Part shown: piece by piece, positions 9,187 through 18,113 of the stretch
Numbering within the stretch: position 1 is the first letter of the stretch
How the letters are laid out: every line of letters starts with the position of its first letter
Assembly: GCA_024233865.1 (NCBI GenBank)
Contig: JACKPA010000012.1
Location: forward strand, 62,001-126,000
Direction of reading: 5' to 3'
Source of the DNA: Leptospiraceae bacterium
GTDB taxonomy: Bacteria > Spirochaetota > Leptospiria > Leptospirales > Leptospiraceae
DNA: 64,000 nucleotides
The notes under the pieces: model-generated
Told to the model about the DNA's origin: nothing
What the model saw: only the letters and a program-made list of their open reading frames with translations
Databases searched by the model: none
Translations under genes and position numbers: made by a program

Positions 9187-10146
9187 TTAAAGAAAATTCC
9201 TTTGGTAGATTAAAAAGATTGTATAAGATGCGTAGAATACCAAAAATACAATTCCTGCAAATTTATCGAATTTTTCCTGAGTTTTCATCAAACCCACCAA
9301 TAATAGTGTAGATAAAATCAATACCCATGAGTCCCTTTGCAAAAACTCAGGGCTTATTGGGATTGGTTTTACCACTGCTGTTACACCTAAAATGCCTAAA
9401 ATATTAAAAAGATTACTTCCGACAACGTTTCCAAGAGCAATATCTGCTTCTTTCCGGTAAGCGGCAACAGCACTTGTTATCATTTCCGGCATAGAAGTAC
9501 CAACAGCAACAATAGTCAAACCAATAACCGCTTCGGATACTCCGTATATTTTTGCAAGAGCAACTGAACCTTCAACCAGTACATCGGAGCCGTAAGCTAA
9601 TGCCAATATTCCCATAAAAACGAGCAAGACTCCGTGCCACCATTTGTATTTTTCCAAAGATTTTAAGTCAACATCCACGTCTATATCTTCTTCCGGTTGT
9701 TTTCGAACTTTTTTAACCGTATACCAATTGTAAAAAATGATTGACCCAACGAGGAAAAGCCCTTCCAAACGATACAAAAAATCTCCCAAACAAAACAAAA
9801 CTAGTAAAACCGTATACAATAATAGCATAGGAGCATCAAATTTCAGGAGCTTTTTGTTGATATGGATCGGATAGATACAAGCCGTTAGACCAATGATCAA
9901 GAAAATATTACTAATATTACTCCCAATTACATTTCCAATGGCGATGTCAGAATGTCCGGATAACGCTGATTGAATACAAACAACCAACTCCGGAGCAGAA
10001 GTTCCCATAGACACTACGGTTAGTCCGATAACCAATGTAGAAAGCCCGAAGATTCTTGCCAAAATTACGCTCCCTCGAACCAATCCTTCCCCCCCTACCA
10101 ACAAAAGCAAAAGACCTCCAATAATTTTAGAAATAATAAGTATCAT
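9187..10146 (-). CDS. CaCA-family sodium/calcium (cation) exchanger, YrbG type
   Basis: 319 residues with about ten hydrophobic segments in two inverted halves. Each half carries an alpha-repeat: 'GLTVVSMGTSAPELVV...GNVIGSNISNIFLI' and 'GLTIVAVGTSMPEMIT...GNVVGSNLFNILGI', with the conserved GTS.PE and GS.N residues that line the ion path. A cytoplasmic acidic loop (EEDIDVDVDL) lies between the halves. AAGGAG is 3-4 nt before the ATG. It exports Ca2+ or another cation against Na+ or H+ across the inner membrane. Downstream of meaB on the same strand, probably unrelated in function. Confidence 0.92.
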   Translation of the reverse strand: MILIISKIIGGLLLLLVGGEGLVRGSVILARIFGLSTLVIGLTVVSMGTSAPELVVCIQSALSGHSDIAIGNVIGSNISNIFLIIGLTACIYPIHINKKLLKFDAPMLLLYTVLLVLFCLGDFLYRLEGLFLVGSIIFYNWYTVKKVRKQPEEDIDVDVDLKSLEKYKWWHGVLLVFMGILALAYGSDVLVEGSVALAKIYGVSEAVIGLTIVAVGTSMPEMITSAVAAYRKEADIALGNVVGSNLFNILGILGVTAVVKPIPISPEFLQRDSWVLILSTLLLVGLMKTQEKFDKFAGIVFLVFYASYTIFLIYQRNFL

Positions 10147-10179
10147 AAATTCTCCTTGGGGATTTTAATGCACAAAAGT

Positions 10180-10212
10180 CATGGTTCCCTTCACCAGGAT
10201 CTGCTCACCATG
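10180..10212. repeat. Possible degenerate palindromic repeat (CATGGT...ACCATG)
   Basis: CATGGT at 10180-10185 and ACCATG at 10207-10212 form a 6-bp stem around a C/T-rich loop, spanning the meaB stop codon. It resembles the dispersed CATGGTTCGACTACGCTCACCATG-like elements elsewhere in the window but is strongly degraded. Confidence 0.35.
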
Positions 10213-11170
10213 GCACCGTACTCTTAAAGATATTTTCAACTATTTTGCTCTCAATATTTTCATATTGCTCATTAAAGTTTAATAGGTCTATGCTAGATTT
10301 ATAAATAGTTCTTAGTCCGAAATTCCCATATTCGCTTTTGACCCATTTACTTATTTGATATTTGGTCTCTTCTTCTCTATTTTTTTGTATTTTAATACTT
10401 AACATGAAGTCAAACAGTTCTCTGATACCGATTTGATTGATTACGCTTGTTTGAAATATTGGTGGAATTTCATGATTTAGAAACGTATCTTTTAAAAAAT
10501 CAAGGGAAGTTATAAGTGTATGGTAGCTTGCGGCAGCAAGCTCTTTTTCATCACATTTGTTGATAACAAAAGCATCCGGGACTTCCATAATTCCACTTTT
10601 CATAAATTGAATTTGATCACCCGCCAAAGGTTGTAAAATAAGAAAAGAATAATCCGTTAATTTGGACACTTCTATTTCATTTTGACCGATACCGACTGTC
10701 TCCACAATTACATAATCAAAAAAGTATCGCAATAACCGCAACACATGATAAGTAAATGGATTAAGCCCGCCAAGCTCTAGTTGACTGGGTTGAGAGCGAA
10801 AAAAAATGCGATTCTCTCTTGCCGGAATGGTTACTCTTGTTCGATCACCAAGTATGGAACCACCGCTAATATTGCTAGACGGATCAATGGCAAGTATTGC
10901 CAACCTTTTGTTTTGAGTGTGTTTCAAAAACTCTTGGCAAATCTGCCCGATCAAAGACGATTTACCAGCTCCTGGAGTACCTGTAAAACCTATGGTTATA
11001 CACTTTTTATCGGCTTGAGAGAAATTTTCTATTTCCTCAAATATAAATTTCCTAAACTCAAAAGAATCAATTCGTTCTATTTCCGAAATTAATTTTGCAA
11101 GAGGATACTTTTCTCCACTTGCGGTTTGTTTAATAAGATTTATTACTTGTTCTTTATCCACAGTTCCCAT
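10205..11170 (-). CDS. meaB: MeaB/ArgK-type G3E GTPase, methylmalonyl-CoA mutase chaperone
   Basis: 321 residues. P-loop GFTGTPGAGKSS (about residues 60-71), Asp in AILAIDPSS, the 'GGSILGDRTRV' switch region, 'VIVETVGIGQNE' (Walker B/switch II), and the base-recognition motif NKCD. These are the hallmarks of MeaB, which gates cobalamin loading and protects adenosylcobalamin-dependent mutases. No mutase gene is in the window, so the client (methylmalonyl-CoA or a related acyl-CoA mutase) must be elsewhere. The C-terminus runs into a degenerate palindromic repeat. Confidence 0.9.
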   Translation of the reverse strand: MGTVDKEQVINLIKQTASGEKYPLAKLISEIERIDSFEFRKFIFEEIENFSQADKKCITIGFTGTPGAGKSSLIGQICQEFLKHTQNKRLAILAIDPSSNISGGSILGDRTRVTIPARENRIFFRSQPSQLELGGLNPFTYHVLRLLRYFFDYVIVETVGIGQNEIEVSKLTDYSFLILQPLAGDQIQFMKSGIMEVPDAFVINKCDEKELAAASYHTLITSLDFLKDTFLNHEIPPIFQTSVINQIGIRELFDFMLSIKIQKNREEETKYQISKWVKSEYGNFGLRTIYKSSIDLLNFNEQYENIESKIVENIFKSTVPW

Positions 11171-11262
11171 TTATATCATGATTAGAGTGATTTACATGAT
11201 TATTCACTTAACTTTAAAGGATTCTCTTAAAAAAAACTATATAAAGTAAAGCACTAAATGCC

Positions 11263-12764
11263 CTAAAAAACAAAATAGATAAATGGTTTTGTATCTCCAC
11301 TTAGCAATACAGCAACCATGATTACAATTGCAAAAAGCAGTCCGTTGTACCAAGTAAATCTTTTTCCTAAAACCTTTTCTATAGAATCGCCATAGCACCA
11401 ACCCAATAAATGGGCAATAACCATAAAAAAGATCACATAAAAAAGCCTCATACTCAAAAAATAATTACAATCTACTCCCACTCTCCTATCAAACAAGCCA
11501 GAAAAAAGGGAATAGGCTACTTGAAAATTTTCAGCTCGGAAAAATACCCACAAAAGGCAAACCATACACACCACAAATACAGCATACAAAACACGAAACA
11601 ATTTTGACAAAATAAGCAGTATGGTTCGACTCCGCTCACCAACCAAGTTAAGGAAGCAGTTATGGACATTGAGCGTAGTCGAAATGTTCATAAAAGATCG
11701 CTCTATTGTCAAAAACAAGCCATGCATTCCACCCCAAAAAATAAATGTCCAATTTGCTCCATGCCACAAACCACCTAATAACATCGTAAAAAGCAAATTT
11801 CGATAAGTTCTAAATTCTCCTCTGTGGTTTCCACCTAAAGATATATACAAGTATTCACGCAACCAAGAAGACAGAGAAATGTGCCACCTATTCCAAAAAT
11901 CCCTAAAACTAGTAGCCATATAAGGCAAACGAAAATTCTCCGGTAATTGAAACCCTAACAGAAAAGCAACTCCTACAGCAATATCTGAATATCCACTAAA
12001 ATCACAATAAATCTGAATGGAATAGGCAATAACACCTAACAAAACAAAACTCCAAGAGACTATGGTTGAATTTGCAAATACTATATCGGAGATAATCGCA
12101 ATATTATCAGCAATAACCGACTTTTTGATATAGCCCAACAAAATATAATAAAGAGATAATTTCAGGGGTATTTCAGATATTGTTTTGATTGGTTTAATTT
12201 TAAATTGAGGCAGTAATTCCTTTGCTTTTACAATCGGACCCGCAACCAATTGTGGGAAAAAAGATAAAAATAAAGCGTAATTTAAAAAGCTATTTTCCGG
12301 CTTGATTTCACTTCTATAAACATCAATAGTATAGCTCAAAGATTGGAACGTATAAAAAGATATACCTACAGGCAATACGGTATTTACGAGCTGATAAGAA
12401 ATACCCAAACCTATAACATTTGCAAATTGAATAAAACTACCTATGAAAAAGTTATAGTATTTAAAAACACAAAGAATCCCTAAATCAATAGAAATAGAAA
12501 TGGAAAGCAACCATTTTTGGTTAAGAGGTTTCTCGCAATAAATTTTTTTTGCGAGAAAAAAATCTGAAAGGGTAGTAAACAAAATAAGAAAAATAAATCG
12601 AACATCCCAAGCGGCATAAAACAAATAGCTGCAAATCAATAAAAAAACATTTGTTAGATTAATTTTTGTTTGTATCCAAATGCTCGTTTCTAAATAAGAA
12701 ACAAACCATCTAATAACAAAAACTAAGACAAAAAAAAAAGAAATTCCGGTGAAGAAAAGTTCAT
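11263..12764 (-). pseudogene. MBOAT-family O-acyltransferase, frameshifted at a T10 run near the N-terminus
   Basis: From the TTG at 12639 to the stop there is an AlgI-like MBOAT body, with the catalytic-site segments 'FRDFWNRWHISLSSWLREYLYISLGG' and 'GGLWHGANWTF' (catalytic His in the latter). The family normally has about 45 more N-terminal residues. They are present: an ATG at 12764 encodes MNFSSPEFLF, typical of MBOAT starts, but a run of ten T (complement of 12730-12739) puts it one base out of frame. Eleven T would join MNFSSPEFLFFFVLVF... to the body. So it is broken, phase-variable or a sequencing error. A dispersed palindromic repeat (11621-11690) encodes an extra stretch of about 20 residues. 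No SGNH partner gene is adjacent. Confidence 0.8.
11621..11690. repeat. Dispersed palindromic repeat pair inside the MBOAT gene
   Basis: GGTTCGACTCCGCTCACC at 11623-11640 and TGAGCGTAGTCGAA at 11670-11683 are near-inverse copies of the window-wide repeat core TTCGACTACGCTCA. Together with the loop they form an in-frame insert of about 20 codons in the acyltransferase. Confidence 0.7.
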
Positions 12765-12795
12765 ATCTAAATAACGATTTTTGGGCAGTTAATAC

Positions 12796-13027
12796 TCACG
12801 TCTATACAAATTTTATTTTTCACCACATATAAAAGTCTGTTATTACAAGTAGTTTCGATATGCTAGCTTCGAAATCGCACTGCTCAACGACCGTTAAATC
12901 AAAAAACCACTTTGTGCTGAGAGTATGCTCTATCTTAAAAACTCTACTTAATGACCGTTCTATGGCATACGACAAAATGATTAAAATCAATCAAATTTTC
13001 AAAGCAACCAAATTGATTAATTTTAAT
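12796..13027. other. Gene-free stretch with decayed repeats
   Basis: Between the MBOAT frame and the zinc-ribbon gene there is no convincing gene. It holds a degraded copy of the palindromic repeat (around 12853-12897, TTTCGATATGCTAGCTTCGAAA-like, followed by CTCAACGACCGTT) and, at its right end, two copies of the TGATTAAATTTAATCA-like motif. Confidence 0.5.
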
Positions 13028-13029
13028 CT
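12978..13029. repeat. Two degenerate copies of the TGATTAAATTTAATCA motif (left edge of replicon module)
   Basis: TGATTAAAATCAATCA at 12978-12993 and TGATTAATTTTAATCT at 13014-13029 differ by two to three bases from the core of the two perfect palindromes at 18.1 kb. A further copy lies at 19603. I read them as outlying binding sites for the same protein (ParB or Rep) or as edges of an inserted replicon. Confidence 0.5.
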
Positions 13030-13243
13030 AAACAGAAAATTTACATTTAACACCGCAATGAGGGCATATACACATTACTTCTGCTTTTACAGTTCTACCC
13101 TTTGAAGTTTCAACCTTTCCAATGGCAACAAACTCAAAATCAACTCCTTCGGGAACATAATGCCCTTTCCCATATTTAGCACTTCCTTCTATAAACCCCG
13201 AACAAGCGTGGCATTTCACTTTAATTTTTAAAACATCAGCCAT
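13028..13243 (-). CDS. Small zinc-ribbon protein
   Basis: The ATG at 13243 (MADVLKIKV) has a good ribosome binding site (AGGAGAG, 5-7 nt upstream) and is preferred to the longer reading from 13279. 71 residues with CHAC near residue 11 and CPHC near the C-terminus, two CxxC pairs that can hold one zinc. No other domain. Such proteins are often transcription- or translation-related adaptors, but the function is unknown. A 19-bp perfect inverted repeat lies 26 nt upstream of the start, so the gene is probably repressed by a dimeric regulator. Confidence 0.7.
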   Translation of the reverse strand: MADVLKIKVKCHACSGFIEGSAKYGKGHYVPEGVDFEFVAIGKVETSKGRTVKAEVMCICPHCGVKCKFSV

Positions 13244-13268
13244 AACATCTCTCCTATAAGTGAACCAA

Positions 13269-13326
13269 AATACTGACAAATAGTCATGCTTATAATTGTT
13301 TACACATATGACTATTTGTCAGTATT
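13269..13326. promoter_or_regulatory. 19-bp perfect inverted repeat upstream of the zinc-ribbon gene
   Basis: The arm AATACTGACAAATAGTCAT (13269-13287) is matched exactly by its reverse complement at 13308-13326, with a 20-nt AT-rich spacer. The position just upstream of a start codon, and the lack of a T run, point to an operator or other protein-binding site rather than a terminator. The spacer could hold the promoter. Confidence 0.75.
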
Positions 13327-13431
13327 GCACGTCTCTTTTACTAAGCATATTATTTGTAAATTCATAAAATGGATTTGTAAGATAAACACAAATGAGGACT
13401 TTACCCAATTTCTTCATGTAATTACCCTACA

Positions 13432-13818
13432 CTACTTTTCAGATTTTGATTTAATCCCAGAATTTATAACTACCGTTGAAGATTCTATCTTCCTTTTTCT
13501 TTCTCCAGAAGGCTTTTTTATGTTTGCAGGCTCTGGTGAATCAGGAATATATACGTGTTTATTAACGCCTTGCTTTTCGTTTCTCTTAACCATATATATA
13601 AAATGTTTTACATATTGTGTGTACGGTTCCGGAATCTCTTTTGGCTCAAAATCCAAAGGCTTCTCCAATAAACTATTCACAACAAGCATATTAAGATCTT
13701 CTTTGCTCGTTAAAATTAGGCTTTCCAACCTTTTGCATATCTCATGATCATTAACTTCATTGCTCAATCTCTTCATTGCTTCTAATAATTTTTTGAACGC
13801 TGGTTGGTTTGTATTCAT
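13432..13818 (-). CDS. Hypothetical protein, last gene of the regulator operon
   Basis: 128 residues, ATG start, 31 nt after the stop of the 337-residue protein gene. An N-terminal helical part (about 1-45) is followed by a Pro-rich middle ('FEPKEIPEPYTQY') and a basic, Ser/Lys-rich tail. No signal peptide, membrane segment or known motif. I do not recognise it. It belongs to the three-gene operon divergent from parA and could be a replicon accessory or DNA-binding protein. Confidence 0.6.
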   Translation of the reverse strand: MNTNQPAFKKLLEAMKRLSNEVNDHEICKRLESLILTSKEDLNMLVVNSLLEKPLDFEPKEIPEPYTQYVKHFIYMVKRNEKQGVNKHVYIPDSPEPANIKKPSGERKRKIESSTVVINSGIKSKSEK

Positions 13819-13849
13819 TTTCTACCTCTCTTACAGATTTAAAAATATA

Positions 13850-14863
13850 TTATATTAATCTTCTTGCCCTATACTTCCATTCCCAAAGCATTATCTCATC
13901 TTCTATATTAACGGCTTGCTCCTGATATTTTTCAAGCAAAGCATAAACCATAGAAGCTACCTCTTTAGAAAACCCTTTCTCAAGTTCTTTTTCAAATTGT
14001 TCTTCATCTTGATCTATTATCATGATCGCAAGACGAAAGACTTCATCTAAGCTTTTTAACTTTTCTAATTCAATGGAAGAGCTATTTTTTTGAGCTTCAT
14101 CTTTAATCATCACAGACAAAAAGGTTCTAATAAATATAACATCTTCTGATTTTAAATTAAAGTCAAATAATAGTTGCTTTACTTTATCTAACTCCATCTT
14201 CCTCATATGAATCCTAGCAAGGAAAACCGGATTTTCCGAATACATATTTAGATTAGAATTAGAAGAAACCAATTCAGCCGCCCGAGCTTTTTCAGTATCA
14301 ATAATAGGTCTGGCATTATAATCATCATCATTTCGGTGAGCTTTGGACTCTATAACGGTTGATATTTTCTTTTTTAATATCAATATATTCAAACTAGGAT
14401 ACCTTATTTTTAAAGTAACCATATCGGTTCTTTTCAAGTTTTCATCCGCTACAATATGATGAAATTCAAGTCCTCCTTGTTCAACAGCTCCAATGATTTC
14501 TTTTACATCCTCGTAATGATAAATAACTACAGGCAAAACGTCACTTTCCGACCCGGAATTCAAAAATATAGTTTTGATGTCTCTAGAACCACCGTGCTGA
14601 TATGGAATCACTAATTTTCCCGATTTAACATTCACAAAACTAAGTTCCCCCAATCTAAAATGGGATAAATTAAAATCGTCCCCCAAAAAAACTACTCTAG
14701 GAACTGTCACTATAATCGAATTATTTTTTGCTCCTTTAGGGATTTCAGGACCTTTAGGAGTGAACACAACATAAGTCATTTTATTAAGCCTGACTTTCAC
14801 CAAATAGCCTGCCGGTGTTTTCCTCTCTTCATAAGTAGTTTGCTGTTCTTCATCAATTTCCAT
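13850..14863 (-). CDS. Hypothetical protein, middle gene of the regulator operon
   Basis: The ATG at 14863 (MEIDEEQQTT) has GGAG 8 nt upstream and lies 1 nt after the stop of the upstream regulator, so translation is coupled. 337 residues: a beta-rich N-terminal half (to about 175) with repeated 'I.VTVPRVVFLGDDF' and 'LVIPYQHGGSRDI' strands, then an acidic helical C-terminal half. No catalytic motif or membrane segment seen. I do not recognise the family. Coupling to the degenerate AAA+ regulator suggests the two products work together. Confidence 0.6.
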   Translation of the reverse strand: MEIDEEQQTTYEERKTPAGYLVKVRLNKMTYVVFTPKGPEIPKGAKNNSIIVTVPRVVFLGDDFNLSHFRLGELSFVNVKSGKLVIPYQHGGSRDIKTIFLNSGSESDVLPVVIYHYEDVKEIIGAVEQGGLEFHHIVADENLKRTDMVTLKIRYPSLNILILKKKISTVIESKAHRNDDDYNARPIIDTEKARAAELVSSNSNLNMYSENPVFLARIHMRKMELDKVKQLLFDFNLKSEDVIFIRTFLSVMIKDEAQKNSSSIELEKLKSLDEVFRLAIMIIDQDEEQFEKELEKGFSKEVASMVYALLEKYQEQAVNIEDEIMLWEWKYRARRLI

Positions 14864-14864
14864 A

Positions 14865-16199
14865 TTAAAACTCCAAATCAAATTGCTTCATCTTATACTG
14901 TAATGATCCTCTTGAGATTCCCAAAGCTTTGGACATTCTCATTTGATTGCCTGCAAAAAGTTTACTGGCAAGAATAATTTTTTGTCTTTCCATATTCTCC
15001 ACACACTTTCTTAAGTTCAAATCCTCATTTGTAAGAGTTATAGGTTGTGGCTCGCAAGTAGAAGCAAGATAGTTTTCATCCAAATCAATTTCACTTCCTT
15101 TAGCTCTTACTATTGAATTTTCCAGCAGTCCCCTAAGCTCTTTTAAATTTTCGGAATAATCATGCTTAGCCAACAAATCCAAAGTCCTATTAGAAAGTTT
15201 CAGACCGGAACGACCATGCAAAAGTTTTAATTCATAAAACATCTTCCGTATTACTTCCAAGAGAACTATTTTATCCAATAAATTTAACTTTGGTAAAAAA
15301 ACAGAATTCTCATTCAAAATATCCCAAAATGGTTGATAGGTATCCACTCTACTTTCATTTCTATCAATAAAAAATAAACTACAAGCTTTTTTTTCTTTCT
15401 GTAAAAATTGATAAAACAAGTTTTGCTGTCCCACGTTAAAGGAATCCACACCGTCAAAAACAATTACTCCATGACGAATCATCTTAGTCCAATTTTCCAA
15501 AGATTTTTCCAACTTTCCAAGCTGTTCCGGTATTGAATTGATAAAAATAAAATCACCGCTATATTCAAATTTTCTGTAAATATATTTAGCCAAAGATTTT
15601 TTGCCGCTGCCATTTCCGCCACCTATCAATAAAACAGGTGGAAAAAAATCGCTATTGATTTTCTCAAAACCACTAGAAAAAGAAACCAATAATTCAATTA
15701 TTCCAAAATCGCTTTTGTCAGAAAACTCAATTGCCTTTTCTCCATCATCATTTTTGTATTTAAGAGAATATATCTGACCGACCCTATTGGCAAACATCCC
15801 TATGAATAAAGACATAATGTCTTTGCATACACCCGTAAACTCAAACAAAACAAACCCTACTACATTGCCTCTTTTAGCAATAATTCTTGAAACCAAAGCA
15901 AAATCCGAATAATTAAAATAAAGCTTAAACTCCTTTGCATAAAATATCAAAGGAAGAATTGAAGCTTCCACTTTCTCCAAATGCCCCCCCCCCCTCGATA
16001 AAAACCCATAATAAAAACCATCTTGCCCATAACCGGAAATGGCACATTCAATAAAATAATCTTTACCAACTGGTGCAAGAGCTATAGTCCCACAATTTGC
16101 TCCTACTGCATTCACAATTTGCTCAAAAACTAAAGACAATTCATTCTCTAAGCTTTCAGGAGTAAGGTTCTCATTGAACAATAAGTTATACAATATCAA
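14865..16199 (-). CDS. Degenerate NtrC-like AAA+ regulator (GAF-like, AAA+, Fis-type HTH) with a G11 tract
   Basis: TTG start; no other Met nearby. Residues about 1-160 are GAF-like. An AAA+ region follows with a P-loop GGGNGSGKKS (about 195-204), a Walker B-like VIVFDG and an AAA+ lid. A Fis-type helix-turn-helix ends the protein (ENMERQKIILASKL... ALGISRGSLQYKM). The sigma-54 contact loop GAFTGA is absent and Walker B lacks the usual Asp-Glu pair, so it probably binds DNA without activating sigma-54. A run of 11 C on the plus strand (15984-15994) codes for the Gly stretch after SR, a likely slippage site, currently in frame. First gene of the operon divergent from parA. Confidence 0.75.
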   Translation of the reverse strand: MILYNLLFNENLTPESLENELSLVFEQIVNAVGANCGTIALAPVGKDYFIECAISGYGQDGFYYGFLSRGGGHLEKVEASILPLIFYAKEFKLYFNYSDFALVSRIIAKRGNVVGFVLFEFTGVCKDIMSLFIGMFANRVGQIYSLKYKNDDGEKAIEFSDKSDFGIIELLVSFSSGFEKINSDFFPPVLLIGGGNGSGKKSLAKYIYRKFEYSGDFIFINSIPEQLGKLEKSLENWTKMIRHGVIVFDGVDSFNVGQQNLFYQFLQKEKKACSLFFIDRNESRVDTYQPFWDILNENSVFLPKLNLLDKIVLLEVIRKMFYELKLLHGRSGLKLSNRTLDLLAKHDYSENLKELRGLLENSIVRAKGSEIDLDENYLASTCEPQPITLTNEDLNLRKCVENMERQKIILASKLFAGNQMRMSKALGISRGSLQYKMKQFDLEF

Positions 16200-16231
16200 C
16201 CACCAATAAAACTGCTACAACCTAGTTCAGT

Positions 16232-16271
16232 GTCGGACATCCGACAAAATATTCTTATAGACTAGAATATT
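16232..16271. promoter_or_regulatory. Two adjacent dyads in the divergent regulator/parA promoter region
   Basis: GTCGGA-CA-TCCGAC (16232-16245) and AATATTCT-8 nt-AGAATATT (arms 16248-16255 and 16264-16271) lie between the divergent starts at 16199 and 16393. They are the natural operators for the Fis-type regulator or for ParA/ParB autoregulation. No strong sigma-70 promoter was obvious. Confidence 0.55.
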
Positions 16272-16392
16272 CATCCCTTAGTAAGAATCACGCAAAAAAT
16301 ATAAAAATAAATTAAAAGTATTGATTTATTACAAGCTAAATATTTTAAACTCAAAATAGATTATTTTATAAAAAAATAACGAAATCTTTCCT

Positions 16393-17148
16393 ATGATTAT
16401 TGTATCGATAGCCAACCAAAAAGGTGGAGAGGGCAAAACAACCACTTCAATAAATCTAGCTGATGGAATAGCTAGAAGAAATAAGAGAACTTTGTTAATT
16501 GATATGGATCCACAAGCAAATTCGACCGGTATATTTTTAAATTCCGATCAAATAGAAAAATCAATGTACCATGTTTTTAATTCTTTTGCACCTGTAAAAG
16601 AAATTATCCACAAAACCAAAGTCGAAAATCTTGATATCGCTCCTTCTGAGCTAAAATTGGCCGAAATGGAAACAAGGAGTTCTAATACGGTAGAAGCTCC
16701 TTATATACTGAAAGACGCTTTGAGCAACCTAAATAATGAGTATGACATCTGCATAATCGATTGTCCTCCTAGTTTATCCATCTTTACCATCAATGCTTTG
16801 GTTGCTTCCAATTATATAATCATTCCTTTACAGGCAGAAAAGTTTTCGATTGATGGCATAATAGGACTACAAGGCACTGTTGATAATATAAAAAAGAGAA
16901 TCAATCCTCAACTACAGATTCTAGGAGCACTTATTACCCAATTAAAACCCCAGACATTATTAACAAAAACAATCGTACCAGTAATTGTAAAGTTTTTTAG
17001 GTTGTTTGATACAACAATTTCAGACGGTGTATCTGTTGGAGAAAGCAATATGGCAAGAAGTTCTGTTTACACCTATAATAAAAAAAGCAAACAAGCGCAG
17101 GAATATGAAAACTTTACAGAGGAAGTTTTAAATGAGCTCGAAAAGTAA
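16393..17148 (+). CDS. parA: ParA-family partition ATPase (first copy)
   Basis: 251 residues. The deviant Walker A motif KGGEGKTT is at about residues 10-17, with 'LLIDMDPQANST' (A') and 'DICIIDCPPSLS' (Walker B). There is no N-terminal HTH extension, so it is the short ParA/Soj type. The gene overlaps parB by 17 nt. ParA proteins drive plasmid or chromosome segregation with ParB bound at a centromere; the palindromes just after parB are the obvious candidate centromere. Its presence with a plasmid-type initiator points to replicon maintenance. Confidence 0.93.
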   Translation: MIIVSIANQKGGEGKTTTSINLADGIARRNKRTLLIDMDPQANSTGIFLNSDQIEKSMYHVFNSFAPVKEIIHKTKVENLDIAPSELKLAEMETRSSNTVEAPYILKDALSNLNNEYDICIIDCPPSLSIFTINALVASNYIIIPLQAEKFSIDGIIGLQGTVDNIKKRINPQLQILGALITQLKPQTLLTKTIVPVIVKFFRLFDTTISDGVSVGESNMARSSVYTYNKKSKQAQEYENFTEEVLNELEK

Positions 17149-17980
17149 AAGATTAGGGACTCTTGTTGATATATTTCAAGCAGAAACATTAGAAGGCTCT
17201 ATAAAAAAAATTAAAATAGACTCAATACAACCCTCTGATACTCAACCTAGAATAGATAGAAGGAAAGCAGTCGATGAATTAGCAGAAAGTCTAAAACAAA
17301 ATGGACTTCTGCAACCAATTCTAATAACAAAAAGAGATGGTGAAAGTAATTACAGAATTATAGCAGGAGAGAGAAGATATCATGCTGCCAAATCATTAGG
17401 GTGGACAGAATTAGAATGTAAAATATTAAATAAAACAGAAAAAGAAACCTACAAACTAGCCATTATAGAGAACTTACAAAGAGAAAACCTTACTCCCTAT
17501 GAAGAAACAGAAGCCATTGCATTTTTAAAAAGCAACTACCATTATACAGATCTGGAATTAGCAGAAATCTTCGGAAAAAGCCGAAGTTATATGACTGAAA
17601 TATTAAGCATCTCCACACTAAATAAAGATGAGATGCAAATTTGCAAAGAAAACGGTATAGGTACAAAAAACCTTCTTGTTCAGGCTGCACAAGCCTCTAA
17701 AAAAGGAGATTTCACTGAATTCATAGAGCAAATAAAAAATAAAGAAATCAAAACAGTTAAAGACGCAAAAAAATTTAATAAAAAGATAACCATTGAAAGC
17801 GATAACACTTTAAACGATGCTATCCCCCTCAATACCCCCAATGAAAACCACCAAGAAACCAAAAGTAATTATACAATAACAAAAGATTCCAATCAAATAA
17901 TTATACAAGTCAGCAATCATGAGCTTATCAATAAAATCTATGAGTTTATAAGCCAAGAATTAGCAAATCTTCAGCTATAA
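17132..17980 (+). CDS. parB: ParB-family centromere-binding protein (first copy)
   Basis: 282 residues. The ParB/Spo0J N-terminal CTPase signature is visible: 'GERRYHAAKSLGW' (about residues 87-99) and 'ENLQRENLTPYEE' (about 120-132). A central helix-turn-helix follows (TDLELAEIFGKSRSYMTEILSI), then a Lys-rich linker and a short C-terminal dimerisation-like segment. The ATG is inside the parA end (17-nt overlap). Two perfect palindromes of 30 and 34 bp begin 134 nt after its stop. Confidence 0.93.
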   Translation: MSSKSKRLGTLVDIFQAETLEGSIKKIKIDSIQPSDTQPRIDRRKAVDELAESLKQNGLLQPILITKRDGESNYRIIAGERRYHAAKSLGWTELECKILNKTEKETYKLAIIENLQRENLTPYEETEAIAFLKSNYHYTDLELAEIFGKSRSYMTEILSISTLNKDEMQICKENGIGTKNLLVQAAQASKKGDFTEFIEQIKNKEIKTVKDAKKFNKKITIESDNTLNDAIPLNTPNENHQETKSNYTITKDSNQIIIQVSNHELINKIYEFISQELANLQL

Positions 17981-18113
17981 ATATACTATGATTAGATTCA
18001 CTTGATTTTAAAGGATTTTCTGCATTTCATATCTACAAACCAATCCGCGTTGTGTATAGTATCGCTCATTAGTTTATTCCAAATCACCTTAATCAAAATC
18101 GAAGGAATATTCA

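Noticed and set aside
12860..13105. 81-codon plus-strand frame
   Set aside because: Composed of degraded palindromic repeats and the antisense of the zinc-ribbon gene; no ribosome binding site.
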